NCBI GenBank assembly: GCA_017549105.1
Contig: JAFYVN010000011.1
Location: 62,001 to 126,000 of the forward strand
Source: Clostridia bacterium
Lineage (GTDB): Bacteria; Bacillota; Clostridia; Oscillospirales; Acutalibacteraceae
Direction of reading: 5' to 3'
Length of the DNA stretch: 64,000 nucleotides
A program made the position numbers and the translations under genes. The stretch's first letter is position 1; every line of letters begins with the position of its first letter. The notes below the pieces were generated by a model. That model searched no databases. It worked only from the letters and a program-made list of their open reading frames with translations, and was not told where the DNA came from. Positions 56,894 through 64,000 of this stretch are shown here, piece by piece.

Positions 56894-59071
56894 TCAGAAT
56901 TTATGTATGCCTGCGCCGATTTCGGTTGACTTGCCGTCGAGGATGACGGTTGCCGTTGCTCCTTCGGGAACGGTGAATTCATAGGTTGTTTTGCCATTTT
57001 CGGTTTTCCATTCGGATTTGACAAGACCCTTGCGTGTTTCAATCGAAGCCTTTACATAGGTCAGTCTGCCGTCTGTAACGGGAGCAAGAATAATGTGCTC
57101 AAATCCGGGCTTGCTTTCGTCAATCTTGATACCTGCGGCATCACCGTAAAGCCAGTCGGCAACCGCTCCGTAAGCATAGTGGTTGAACGAGTTCATTGAG
57201 GTGCTCCACATTGTGCCGTCCTCACGAACGCTGTCCCAATGCTCCCAGATGGTTGTTGCGCCCATCTTCACGGAGAAGAGCCACGAGGGATATTCCTCAC
57301 GTAGAAGAAGGCTGTAAGCGGTTTCGGCATAGCCGTTGTCGCTGAGAGCGTGGAGAAGATAAGGTGTGCCGACAAAGCCTGTCTTAAGGTGGCCACATTC
57401 GGTAACAAGCTCGTTGAGCTGCTTTGCGGTTTCAGCGGCATTATCGGTAATTCCAAAGTGAAGCGGAAGCACACAGGCGGTCTGGGTTGCATATTCGGGC
57501 AGAATTCTGCCATCTTTCATATATTCACGTCTGAACGCATTTATTGAATTCTCTCTCTTTGCCCAAATCTCGGATGCATCCTTGCCGCAAAGCTCAAGAG
57601 ATTTTGCGTAAATTGCGCTTGAATAAATATAAAAAGCGGTTGCAATAAGGCTCTTTTCGGTTCCCTTTGAACAGTCCTCGGGACTGCTGCCGTCAAGGTT
57701 GAGCCAGTCGCCGAAATGCCAGCTTCTGCTCCACAGACCGTTATCCGCACGAGTTTCAATGAATTCAATGTAATCCTTCATCGAGTCGAGCGAATCCTCG
57801 ATAATCTGCTTGTTGGCATAGGTCTGATAAATCTGCCAGGGACAGATTGTTGCTGCATCTGCCCAGGCTGCGGAACAGTCTTCATCGGGTCCGAAAACAC
57901 CGGGGATTACGTGGGGAACAGTACCCCAACCCGTCTGGTCTGCACGGAGGTCGGCAAGCCATTTTGTGAAGAAACGCTCAACATCGTAGTTATATGATGC
58001 TGTTTTGATGAAAACCTGAGCATCGCCCGTCCAGCCGAGACGCTCGTCACGCTGCGGACAGTCGGTAGGCACATCAAGGAAGTTGCTCTTCTGACCCCAG
58101 ATAATATTTGAGAAAAGCTTGTTGACTCTTTCATCCGAGCACTCAAAATAACCTGTTCTCTTTATGTCGGAATGAACAACGATTGCGGTGAAATTCTCTG
58201 CCTTCACTTCGTCGCTCCAGTTTTCAAGTCTGATATAACGGAAGCCGAAGAAGTTATAATCAGGCTTATGGATATGCTCTTTGCCGTCGCAGACAAAGAC
58301 AGCCTGAGCCTTTGCGCTTCTGAGGTTATCGGTGTAGAAATTGCCCTCTGCATCAAGCACCTCAGCGTGGCTGATAACTGCTCTGTCGCCCTTTTCGCCC
58401 TTGATTTTAAACTCAACGTAACCCGTCATATTCTGACCGAAGTCAAGCACGGTTTCGCCCTTGGGAGTTTTTATAATTTCAACGGGAGAAAGTCTTTCAT
58501 GCTCAACAACCTTTTCGCCCTGACGGTCGAGAAGAATCTTTCTCTCCTTTGTGAAAACCTGTGCCTTTGCAGGATTTATGTCCTTATATGCGGGATCGTA
58601 TACATAACCGTTATAAAGATGGGAATAAACATTCTTTCCCTTTTCGCAGTTCCAGTCGCCGCCGCTGGTGATGATTTCAGTCTCTCCGTCGGCATATTCA
58701 ATTGTGAGTGCGCAGATTGCGGCAACCTCATTATAGCCAAGGAAGGGATCTCCCGAATGCATTCCGAAATAGTTAAATGCCTTCCAACCGGGGCCGACAC
58801 CGATTGAAATTGCGTTATTATCTTTAATCATCGACTTTACGTCGTATGTATCAACCTGAAGACGGCTTTTATATGAAGTCCAGCCGGGCGCAAGAATAAA
58901 ATCGCCGACTCTTTCGCCGTTGATTTTTGCAACATAAACACCGAGTGCGGTAACTTCAAGAGTTGCCGAAACTATCTCTTTTTCTGTTTTGAATTCTCTT
59001 GAAAAAACAATCTCTCTGTCGGGAGAAATTACGGGACTTTTTATCCACTGTGCGTTAAGTATATTTTTCAT
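56894..59071 (-). CDS. GH78 alpha-L-rhamnosidase, cytoplasmic
   Basis: The 725-residue protein has the GH78 plan: N-terminal beta-sandwich domains (VTALGVYVAKINGERVGDF, APGWTSYKSRL), a further beta domain (VLDFGQNMTGYVEFKIKG), then the (alpha/alpha)6 barrel with CPQRDERLGWTGDAQ, the family's catalytic-region signature, and TIWEHWDSVREDGTMW. A C-terminal beta domain follows. No signal peptide, so rhamnosides are cleaved inside the cell. It has its own promoter (minus: 59127-59099) and is monocistronic. GGAGGTTGTT precedes the ATG. Confidence 0.93.
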   Translation of the reverse strand: MKNILNAQWIKSPVISPDREIVFSREFKTEKEIVSATLEVTALGVYVAKINGERVGDFILAPGWTSYKSRLQVDTYDVKSMIKDNNAISIGVGPGWKAFNYFGMHSGDPFLGYNEVAAICALTIEYADGETEIITSGGDWNCEKGKNVYSHLYNGYVYDPAYKDINPAKAQVFTKERKILLDRQGEKVVEHERLSPVEIIKTPKGETVLDFGQNMTGYVEFKIKGEKGDRAVISHAEVLDAEGNFYTDNLRSAKAQAVFVCDGKEHIHKPDYNFFGFRYIRLENWSDEVKAENFTAIVVHSDIKRTGYFECSDERVNKLFSNIIWGQKSNFLDVPTDCPQRDERLGWTGDAQVFIKTASYNYDVERFFTKWLADLRADQTGWGTVPHVIPGVFGPDEDCSAAWADAATICPWQIYQTYANKQIIEDSLDSMKDYIEFIETRADNGLWSRSWHFGDWLNLDGSSPEDCSKGTEKSLIATAFYIYSSAIYAKSLELCGKDASEIWAKRENSINAFRREYMKDGRILPEYATQTACVLPLHFGITDNAAETAKQLNELVTECGHLKTGFVGTPYLLHALSDNGYAETAYSLLLREEYPSWLFSVKMGATTIWEHWDSVREDGTMWSTSMNSFNHYAYGAVADWLYGDAAGIKIDESKPGFEHIILAPVTDGRLTYVKASIETRKGLVKSEWKTENGKTTYEFTVPEGATATVILDGKSTEIGAGIHKF

Positions 59072-59098
59072 AACAACCTCCGATTGATTGATGTTTTT

Positions 59099-59127
59099 AT
59101 TCTATCTTAACAGCACACAAATTGCAA
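59099..59127 (-). promoter_or_regulatory. Promoter of the GH78 gene
   Basis: On the minus strand TTGCAA (59127-59122), 17 bases, TAGAAT (59104-59099). Confidence 0.65.
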
Positions 59128-59150
59128 CACAAAAAAATTATATTTTTCAC

Positions 59151-59179
59151 TTGATTGAAATATCATTTGCTGATAGAAT
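59151..59179 (+). promoter_or_regulatory. Promoter of the DUF3298-like lipoprotein gene
   Basis: TTGATT (59151-59156), 17 bases, TAGAAT (59174-59179), with TGA extension. Divergent from the GH78 promoter, sharing the same -10 hexamer. Confidence 0.6.
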
Positions 59180-59209
59180 ATTATTATCAAAATTTAAGGA
59201 TGATTTTTT

Positions 59210-60010
59210 ATGAAACACTATATATGTTTATTTCTGATTTTATCGCTCTGCCTTTCGCTTGCGTCTTGCTCGGTTAAAAAAGACAGTTCCGAATTAAACG
59301 CCTCCCTTGCAACCGAAGAGGCATCAACCTCGCTGCCGAAACCTGATTTTGATACCGCAGAGTTTTCAAAGGAATTTATGGACGAAAACGGCAGGGTTGT
59401 TTATACCGTCAAGGCTAAACTTCCGAAATTCAGCGGTAACATTCCCGAAAATATCAACACATATCTCAACGGTTTTGTTTACGGAATTTTTGAAGATGCC
59501 TGCGAAACTGCCGAAAGCAACATTGCTAATGCTGCTTCTTTTATGGATGCTCAGCATCTTGAAAATCCGTGGGCAAGGTCATTTGATTACGATATCAATT
59601 TCTGCGACGGAAGATTTCTGAGCTTCACCGTCAAGGATTATTTCACTATGTACAACAGCGAAAATCTTGAACCCGATATGCACGGATACACCTTCGACAT
59701 CATAAAAGGCGTGCCTTGCACACTTCTTGATTTCAGCTATGAAAATTATTCTTTCGAAAATGTTGCACAGATTCTTGTTGATGAATTTATATGCGACGAT
59801 GTTTCAAACGTATTCTATAACGGTGCTCCGCTGACCGATGAGCAACGGGAAATTGTTCAAAGCGTTGTTAATCCCGAAAACTTTTATCTTACCGATACGG
59901 GAATCGGATTCTATTTCAGCAAGAGTTCAATCAACCCCAGCCACTACGGAACATTTATTTCGAACTACACCTGGGACGAAGTTGCGGTTGTTCTTAAAAT
60001 GCCTGCATAA
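59210..60010 (+). CDS. Lipoprotein with RsiV/DUF3298-like domain
   Basis: The 266-residue protein has a lipoprotein signal (MKHYICLFLILSLCLSLASC) with Cys20 lipidated. The mature part has KEFMDENGRVVYTVKAKLPKF, SFTVKDYFTMYNS, a stretch of the kind GYTFDIIKGVPCTLLDF, and FYLTDTGIGFYFSKSSINP, matching the DUF3298/RsiV family that binds lysozyme or peptidoglycan-related ligands at the membrane. No sigma factor gene is adjacent, so an anti-sigma role is not supported. The ligand is unknown. Confidence 0.75.
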   Translation: MKHYICLFLILSLCLSLASCSVKKDSSELNASLATEEASTSLPKPDFDTAEFSKEFMDENGRVVYTVKAKLPKFSGNIPENINTYLNGFVYGIFEDACETAESNIANAASFMDAQHLENPWARSFDYDINFCDGRFLSFTVKDYFTMYNSENLEPDMHGYTFDIIKGVPCTLLDFSYENYSFENVAQILVDEFICDDVSNVFYNGAPLTDEQREIVQSVVNPENFYLTDTGIGFYFSKSSINPSHYGTFISNYTWDEVAVVLKMPA

Positions 60011-60023
60011 AACAAGATACAAA

Positions 60024-60060
60024 AACCCCCTGCCCGATTGAGCAGGGGGTTCTCATTTTT
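60024..60060. terminator. Terminator between convergent genes
   Basis: AACCCCCTGC / GCAGGGGGTT, then TTCTCATTTTT on the plus strand and TTTTTG on the minus strand after the stem. Confidence 0.85.
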
Positions 60061-60070
60061 ATAAAGCTAA

Positions 60071-60412
60071 TCAGACAAGCTCGATGATGCACATCTCAGC
60101 TGCGTCGCCTCTACGGGGACCTGTCTTGATTATGCGGCAATAACCGCCGTTAACTTCCTTATATTTGGGGGCAATCTCATCAAAGAGCTTCTTAACAACG
60201 TCTTCTTTAGTAACGTATGCAAGAACCTTGCGCTTTGAGTGGAGAGAATCGTCCTTAGCAGTGGTGATCATTTTTTCAGCCATTGCACGAACTTCCTGAG
60301 CCCTTGTAACGGTGGTCTCAATTCTGCCGTTTTCCAAAAGATAGGTAACAAGGCCTCTGAGCATCGACTTGCGATGATCGCTTGTACGGCCAAGCTTTCT
60401 GGTACCGGGCAT
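60071..60412 (-). CDS. rplQ: 50S ribosomal protein L17
   Basis: The 113-residue protein begins [18 protein letters not shown] and has [20 protein letters not shown] and [19 protein letters not shown] at the end, all typical of L17. It ends the alpha operon. GGAGTGTGAATTT precedes the ATG. Confidence 0.97.
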   Translation of the reverse strand: MPGTRKLGRTSDHRKSMLRGLVTYLLENGRIETTVTRAQEVRAMAEKMITTAKDDSLHSKRKVLAYVTKEDVVKKLFDEIAPKYKEVNGGYCRIIKTGPRRGDAAEMCIIELV

Positions 60413-60457
60413 AAATTCACACTCCTTTACCGTGTTGTGAACGATTACTCGTTACTG

Positions 60458-61408
60458 TTAGTCCTCATCTCTGCGAAGGTCAAAGCCAAGTGAATTGAGC
60501 TTTGCAACAACTTCGTCAAGAGACTTTCTTCCGAGGTTGCGGACTTTCATCATATCTTCCTCGGTTCTGTTGATCAAATCTTCAACCGTATTAATCTGTG
60601 CTCTCTTCAAGCAATTGAAGGAACGTACAGAGAGGTCAAGTTCCTCAATGGTCATCTCAAGGACTTTTTCCTTGCCGCTGTCATTCTTAACGACCATAAC
60701 CTCTGTGTCATATGCCTCACCTGAGAGGTCACCGAAGAGGTTGAGATGCTCGTTGAGGATCTTGGCGCCGAGAGAAACGGCCTCCATAGCGTTGATGGTT
60801 CCGTTTGTCCATACCTCGAGAGTCAGCTTATCATAGTCGGTAATCTGACCTACACGGGTATTTTCAACTGTGTAGTTAACCTTTAATACGGGTGTATAAA
60901 TAGAGTCAATTGCAATAACACCGATAATGGGCTGCATCATCTGCTTGTTTCTGTCTGCAGAAACATAACCTCTGCCCTTGTCGCAAGTAAGCTCCATGCT
61001 TACGTGAGCGTCTGAGTTGAGAGTTGCGATGTGAAGCTCGGGGTTGAGAATTTCAACCTCTGAATCGGTCTTGATGCTGCCTGCAGTGATTTCATCATCA
61101 CCGTTTGCATCAATATAGATTGTCTTAGGACCGTCACCGTGAATCTTGAGGATTACGTTCTTAAGGTTGAGAACAATCTCTGTTACGTCTTCCTTAACGC
61201 CGGGGATGGTGCTGAATTCGTGAAGAATTCCGTCAATCTTAACGGAGGTTATCGCATAGCCGGGAAGAGATGAAAGAAGAACTCTTCTCAGGCTGTTACC
61301 CAATGTTGTGCCATAGCCTCTTTCGAGGGGTTCAACAACAAATCTGCCGTATTTTCCGTCATCGGAAATCTCGGCTGTATCAATTCTGGGCTTTTCGATA
61401 CCAATCAT
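60458..61408 (-). CDS. rpoA: DNA-directed RNA polymerase subunit alpha
   Basis: The 316-residue protein has the N-terminal dimerisation domain ([23 protein letters not shown]) and the C-terminal domain (about 245-310) with the helix-hairpin-helix [22 protein letters not shown] that binds UP elements and activators. Located between rpsD and rplQ as usual. GGAGGGTTTTTGA precedes the ATG. Confidence 0.98.
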   Translation of the reverse strand: MIGIEKPRIDTAEISDDGKYGRFVVEPLERGYGTTLGNSLRRVLLSSLPGYAITSVKIDGILHEFSTIPGVKEDVTEIVLNLKNVILKIHGDGPKTIYIDANGDDEITAGSIKTDSEVEILNPELHIATLNSDAHVSMELTCDKGRGYVSADRNKQMMQPIIGVIAIDSIYTPVLKVNYTVENTRVGQITDYDKLTLEVWTNGTINAMEAVSLGAKILNEHLNLFGDLSGEAYDTEVMVVKNDSGKEKVLEMTIEELDLSVRSFNCLKRAQINTVEDLINRTEEDMMKVRNLGRKSLDEVVAKLNSLGFDLRRDED

Positions 61409-61528
61409 TCAAAAACCCTCCTTTAAAAGACGCAGGAGAATGATTCCTGCTTGAAAATGCATTCAAAAACGCTGTTGACAGCGAGTAAACACCGCTGAAT
61501 TGCCTTTGCAGGCAAATCAGGACGGCTA

Positions 61529-62155
61529 TTACTTTGAATAAAGTTCGACGATAAGATGCTCTTCAACGGGAACCATAATCTGCTCACGAGTGGGCAGAGC
61601 AAGTACCTTACCTGTAAGAGCTTCTGCATTGAGGTCAAGCCACTGGGGAACAGGTCTTGAAGCGTTTGCTTCAACTGTTGCCTTGATCTTGTCGCTTTCC
61701 TTGCTCTTATCCTTAATAGCGATTTCATCGCCAGCCTTAAGGAGATATGAAGGAACATTGACCTTCTTGCCGTTTACTTTATAATGGCCGTGAGTAACAA
61801 GCTGTCTTGCTTCTGCTCTGGAGTTAGCCCAGCCAAGAAGATAAACAACGTTATCAAGTCTGCTTTCGCAGATGCGGAGAAGGTTTTCACCTGTTACGCC
61901 CTGCTTACGCTCAGCCATAAGGAAATACTTATAGAACTGGCCTTCCTGAATACCGTAGTAACGCTTAGCCTGCTGCTTTGCGCGAAGCTGAAGACCGTAT
62001 TCAGTTGCCTTCTTGCGGCTCTGACCGTGCTGGCCGGGAGCATATGCTCTACGCTCTACAGCACACTTGCCGGTGTAGCAACGCTCACCCTTGAGGTAAA
62101 GCTTCTTGCCTTCACGGCGGCACAGTTTACATACCGCACCGGTATATCTTGCCAT
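61529..62155 (-). CDS. rpsD: 30S ribosomal protein S4
   Basis: The 208-residue protein has [16 protein letters not shown], with a C-x2-C pair and further cysteines, typical of zinc-containing S4, and an S4 domain ([20 protein letters not shown], then [15 protein letters not shown]). It binds 16S rRNA first in 30S assembly. The zinc form has Cys12, Cys15, Cys27 and Cys32. GGAGGTGTAACAC precedes the ATG. About 120 bases separate it from rpoA. Confidence 0.97.
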   Translation of the reverse strand: MARYTGAVCKLCRREGKKLYLKGERCYTGKCAVERRAYAPGQHGQSRKKATEYGLQLRAKQQAKRYYGIQEGQFYKYFLMAERKQGVTGENLLRICESRLDNVVYLLGWANSRAEARQLVTHGHYKVNGKKVNVPSYLLKAGDEIAIKDKSKESDKIKATVEANASRPVPQWLDLNAEALTGKVLALPTREQIMVPVEEHLIVELYSK

Positions 62156-62182
62156 ATGTGTTACACCTCCAAAATATTCTGG

Positions 62183-62584
62183 TTACACGCGCCTTCTCTT
62201 GGGCGGGCGGCATCCGTTGTGAGGAATGGGAGTAACATCCTTAATCATGTTAACTTCCAGACCTGCTGTCTGAAGAGCTCTGATAGCCGCTTCACGTCCC
62301 TGGCCGGGGCCCTTAACATAAACTTCAACTGTCTTCATGCCGTGGTCGATAGCAATCTTAGCTGCTGTCTCGGCTGCAGTCTGTGCTGCGAAGGGAGTTG
62401 ATTTCTTTGAGCCGCGGAAGCCCATTTCACCGGCACTTGCCCATGAAACTGCATTACCCTGGGTATCAGTGATTGTAACGATAGTGTTGTTAAAGGTGGA
62501 TTGGATATGGGCTGCACCGCGTTCGATATTCTTGCGTTCGCGGCGTCTGCGAGTACCTGTTGTCTTTTTTGCTGCTTTAGCCAT
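62183..62584 (-). CDS. rpsK: 30S ribosomal protein S11
   Basis: The 133-residue protein starts at ATG 62584 behind GGAGGGATATC, not at the upstream in-frame codon that overlaps rpsM. It has [20 protein letters not shown] and the conserved end [20 protein letters not shown]. It belongs to the platform of the 30S subunit. Confidence 0.97.
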   Translation of the reverse strand: MAKAAKKTTGTRRRRERKNIERGAAHIQSTFNNTIVTITDTQGNAVSWASAGEMGFRGSKKSTPFAAQTAAETAAKIAIDHGMKTVEVYVKGPGQGREAAIRALQTAGLEVNMIKDVTPIPHNGCRPPKRRRV

Positions 62585-62600
62585 GATATCCCTCCTCGAC

Positions 62601-62969
62601 TTACTTCTTCTTGTTTGCAATGGTCTTCTTGGGACCCTTGCGTGTACGAGCGTTTGTCTTTGATCTCTGACCTCTTACGGGGAGACCTTTTCTGTGACGA
62701 ACGCCACGATAGCATCCGATTTCGATGAGTCTCTTGATGTCGAATGCGGTTTCTCTGCGAAGATCACCTTCTACAGTAAGGTTATGCTCGATGTAATCAC
62801 GAAGCTTTGAAACATCTTCTTCGGTCATATCCTTAACTCTGAGATCGGGATCAACGCCGGTTGCTGCGATAATGTCGCTTGCAGTCTTACGACCTATACC
62901 GTAGATATAAGTAAGAGCAATTTCAATTCTCTTCTCTCTGGGCAGGTCAACACCTGAAATACGCGCCAT
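62601..62969 (-). CDS. rpsM: 30S ribosomal protein S13
   Basis: The 122-residue protein has [52 protein letters not shown] and a Lys-rich end. It contacts the P-site tRNA and 50S subunit. GGAGGTGCAACTGACAA precedes the ATG. It lies between rpmJ and rpsK as in other Firmicutes. Confidence 0.98.
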   Translation of the reverse strand: MARISGVDLPREKRIEIALTYIYGIGRKTASDIIAATGVDPDLRVKDMTEEDVSKLRDYIEHNLTVEGDLRRETAFDIKRLIEIGCYRGVRHRKGLPVRGQRSKTNARTRKGPKKTIANKKK

Positions 62970-63011
62970 TTGTCAGTTGCACCTCCAAATAAACTTGGTT
63001 TTACGTCGGGA

Positions 63012-63364
<353 letters not shown>

Positions 63365-63387
63365 AATAACCTCCTAAGTTGTTGCCG

Positions 63388-63624
63388 TTAATTCTGCATT
63401 AACTGTCTGAGTGCTTTTTTTAGAGCTTTGTTTGTTCTCATGTCGTTTTCCGTAACGGATAATCCGACGCACTCGACATGCCGAATATTTTTGCTTTTTG
63501 GTCTATCAATCGGACGTTCTTTTCCGTCGCAGACAAGAACCGAGCCGTTTTCGCTCTGCATTACTGCAAGAAGCCTGCCCTTATCTCTGCCCGCCAGCGA
63601 TTTTACAACCGTTCCTTTTTCCAT
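63388..63624 (-). CDS. KOW-domain RNA-binding protein (L14e-like)
   Basis: The 78-residue protein starts at ATG 63624, six bases after AAGGTGGGG; an upstream in-frame GTG overlaps that site. It has a KOW motif (GTVVKSLAGRDKGRLLAVM) followed by PKSKNIRHVECVGL. Such small KOW proteins lie between map and infA in Clostridia and resemble archaeal L14e. Their function is not established, although ribosome binding is likely. Confidence 0.85.
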   Translation of the reverse strand: MEKGTVVKSLAGRDKGRLLAVMQSENGSVLVCDGKERPIDRPKSKNIRHVECVGLSVTENDMRTNKALKKALRQLMQN

Positions 63625-63634
63625 AAGCCCCACC

Positions 63635-64000
63635 TTAAATCTTGGTAAGGATTACGGGACCGTTTGAAGTAATCGCAATTGTATGCTCGAAATGAGCCGA
63701 AAGTGAACCGTCCCTTGTTTTAATAGTCCAACCGTCAGGCAACTGCCTGATGCCTGCACCGCCCATATTTATCATGGGTTCGATGGCAATTGTCATGCCG
63801 GGGAGCAGGCGCACACCTCGACCGGGTGTGCCGAAATTCGGTACGCTGGGGTCCTCATGCATCTGCTTTCCGACTCCGTGGCCCGTAAACTCACGAACCA
63901 CCGAAAAGCCTCTTTCCTCGCAATACCTTTGGATTGTTGAACCGATATCGCCGATTCTGCCGCCTGCGACAGCCATCTTGATGCCTTCGTAAAGACTCTC
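63635..64000 (-). CDS. map: Methionine aminopeptidase, 5' part outside the window
   Basis: The last 121 residues are visible and the frame is open to base 64000, so the N-terminus lies beyond. It has REFTGHGVGKQMHEDPSVPNF with the metal His, MTIAIEPMINMGGAGI with a metal Glu, and HFEHTIAIT with the last metal Glu. These are type I MetAP motifs. It removes N-terminal Met in the cytoplasm. The stop is 10 bases before the KOW gene start. Confidence 0.95.
   Translation of the reverse strand, partial: ESLYEGIKMAVAGGRIGDIGSTIQRYCEERGFSVVREFTGHGVGKQMHEDPSVPNFGTPGRGVRLLPGMTIAIEPMINMGGAGIRQLPDGWTIKTRDGSLSAHFEHTIAITSNGPVILTKI

Noticed and set aside
59210-60010. Anti-sigma factor RsiV
   Set aside because: No ECF sigma gene is adjacent and there is a lipidated Cys instead of a cytoplasmic sigma-binding domain.
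61423-61758. 111-codon minus-strand frame over rpsD
   Set aside because: It is a shifted-frame shadow of the S4 gene.

Overview
The window looks like a chromosomal segment of a Gram-positive, low-to-moderate-GC Clostridia bacterium, most likely an uncultured gut member of the Oscillospiraceae/Ruminococcaceae type. The reasons are Firmicutes gene orders (rimP-nusA-rnpM-L7Ae-infB-rbfA-nrnA-truB, and map-KOW-infA-rpmJ-rpsM-rpsK-rpsD-rpoA-rplQ), strong GGAGG ribosome-binding sites, separate GlnRS and GluRS, a SpoIIQ-like M23 protein, a clostridial H-cluster cluster and secreted proteins with BspA-type repeats or DUF4474. No rRNA, tRNA, CRISPR array, integrase or transposase was found. Family assignment is by reading; no database search was possible.

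Layout. 1-3505 (minus): a redox/signalling cluster of a NuoE-like [2Fe-2S] protein, two DRTGG proteins, a histidine-kinase-type ATPase, an [FeFe]-hydrogenase-like protein without the proton-relay cysteine, and a PHP phosphoesterase cut by the window edge. 3.8-16.8 kb: RNA methyltransferases (RlmI-like, RlmD-like), a PI-PLC-like protein, YlmH, secreted proteins, a GH95-like enzyme, a NimA-like flavoprotein, a secreted PHP protein and two XRE regulators. 16.8-24.1 kb: the nusA-infB operon and truB. 24.3-31.3 kb: a leucine-rich-repeat surface protein behind a long structured leader, a HAD phosphatase, a DUF1874-like small protein and mfd. 31.7-36.0 kb: two tandem secreted lipase-like proteins, then four tiny single-helix membrane peptides on the opposite strand that no ORF of normal length covers.

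36.2-45.6 kb (plus): a sugar-related run of a MalY-type lyase fused to a peroxiredoxin-like domain, GH42 beta-galactosidase, TPR and DUF4037 proteins, a TIM-barrel/Gfo-Idh-MocA fusion, a second Gfo/Idh/MocA dehydrogenase and a D-mannonate-oxidoreductase-like SDR. 45.7-51.9 kb (minus): two lipoproteins, a membrane M28 peptidase, a membrane protein, glnS and gltX. 52.0-56.0 kb (plus): M23 peptidase, rpsO, pnp. 56.3-56.9 kb: a divergent pair of small XRE repressors around three near-identical operators. 56.9-60.0 kb: GH78 alpha-L-rhamnosidase and an RsiV/DUF3298-like lipoprotein. 60.1-64.0 kb (minus): the alpha ribosomal operon, running off the right edge inside map.

Short non-coding inverted-repeat elements of at least four families sit between operons, often touching stop codons. 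The most unusual items are the four alternating membrane micropeptides (35504-36021), the structured leader of the LRR gene (24304-24459), the three-operator XRE switch (56526-56607), the H-cluster signalling cluster and the MalY-peroxiredoxin fusion.
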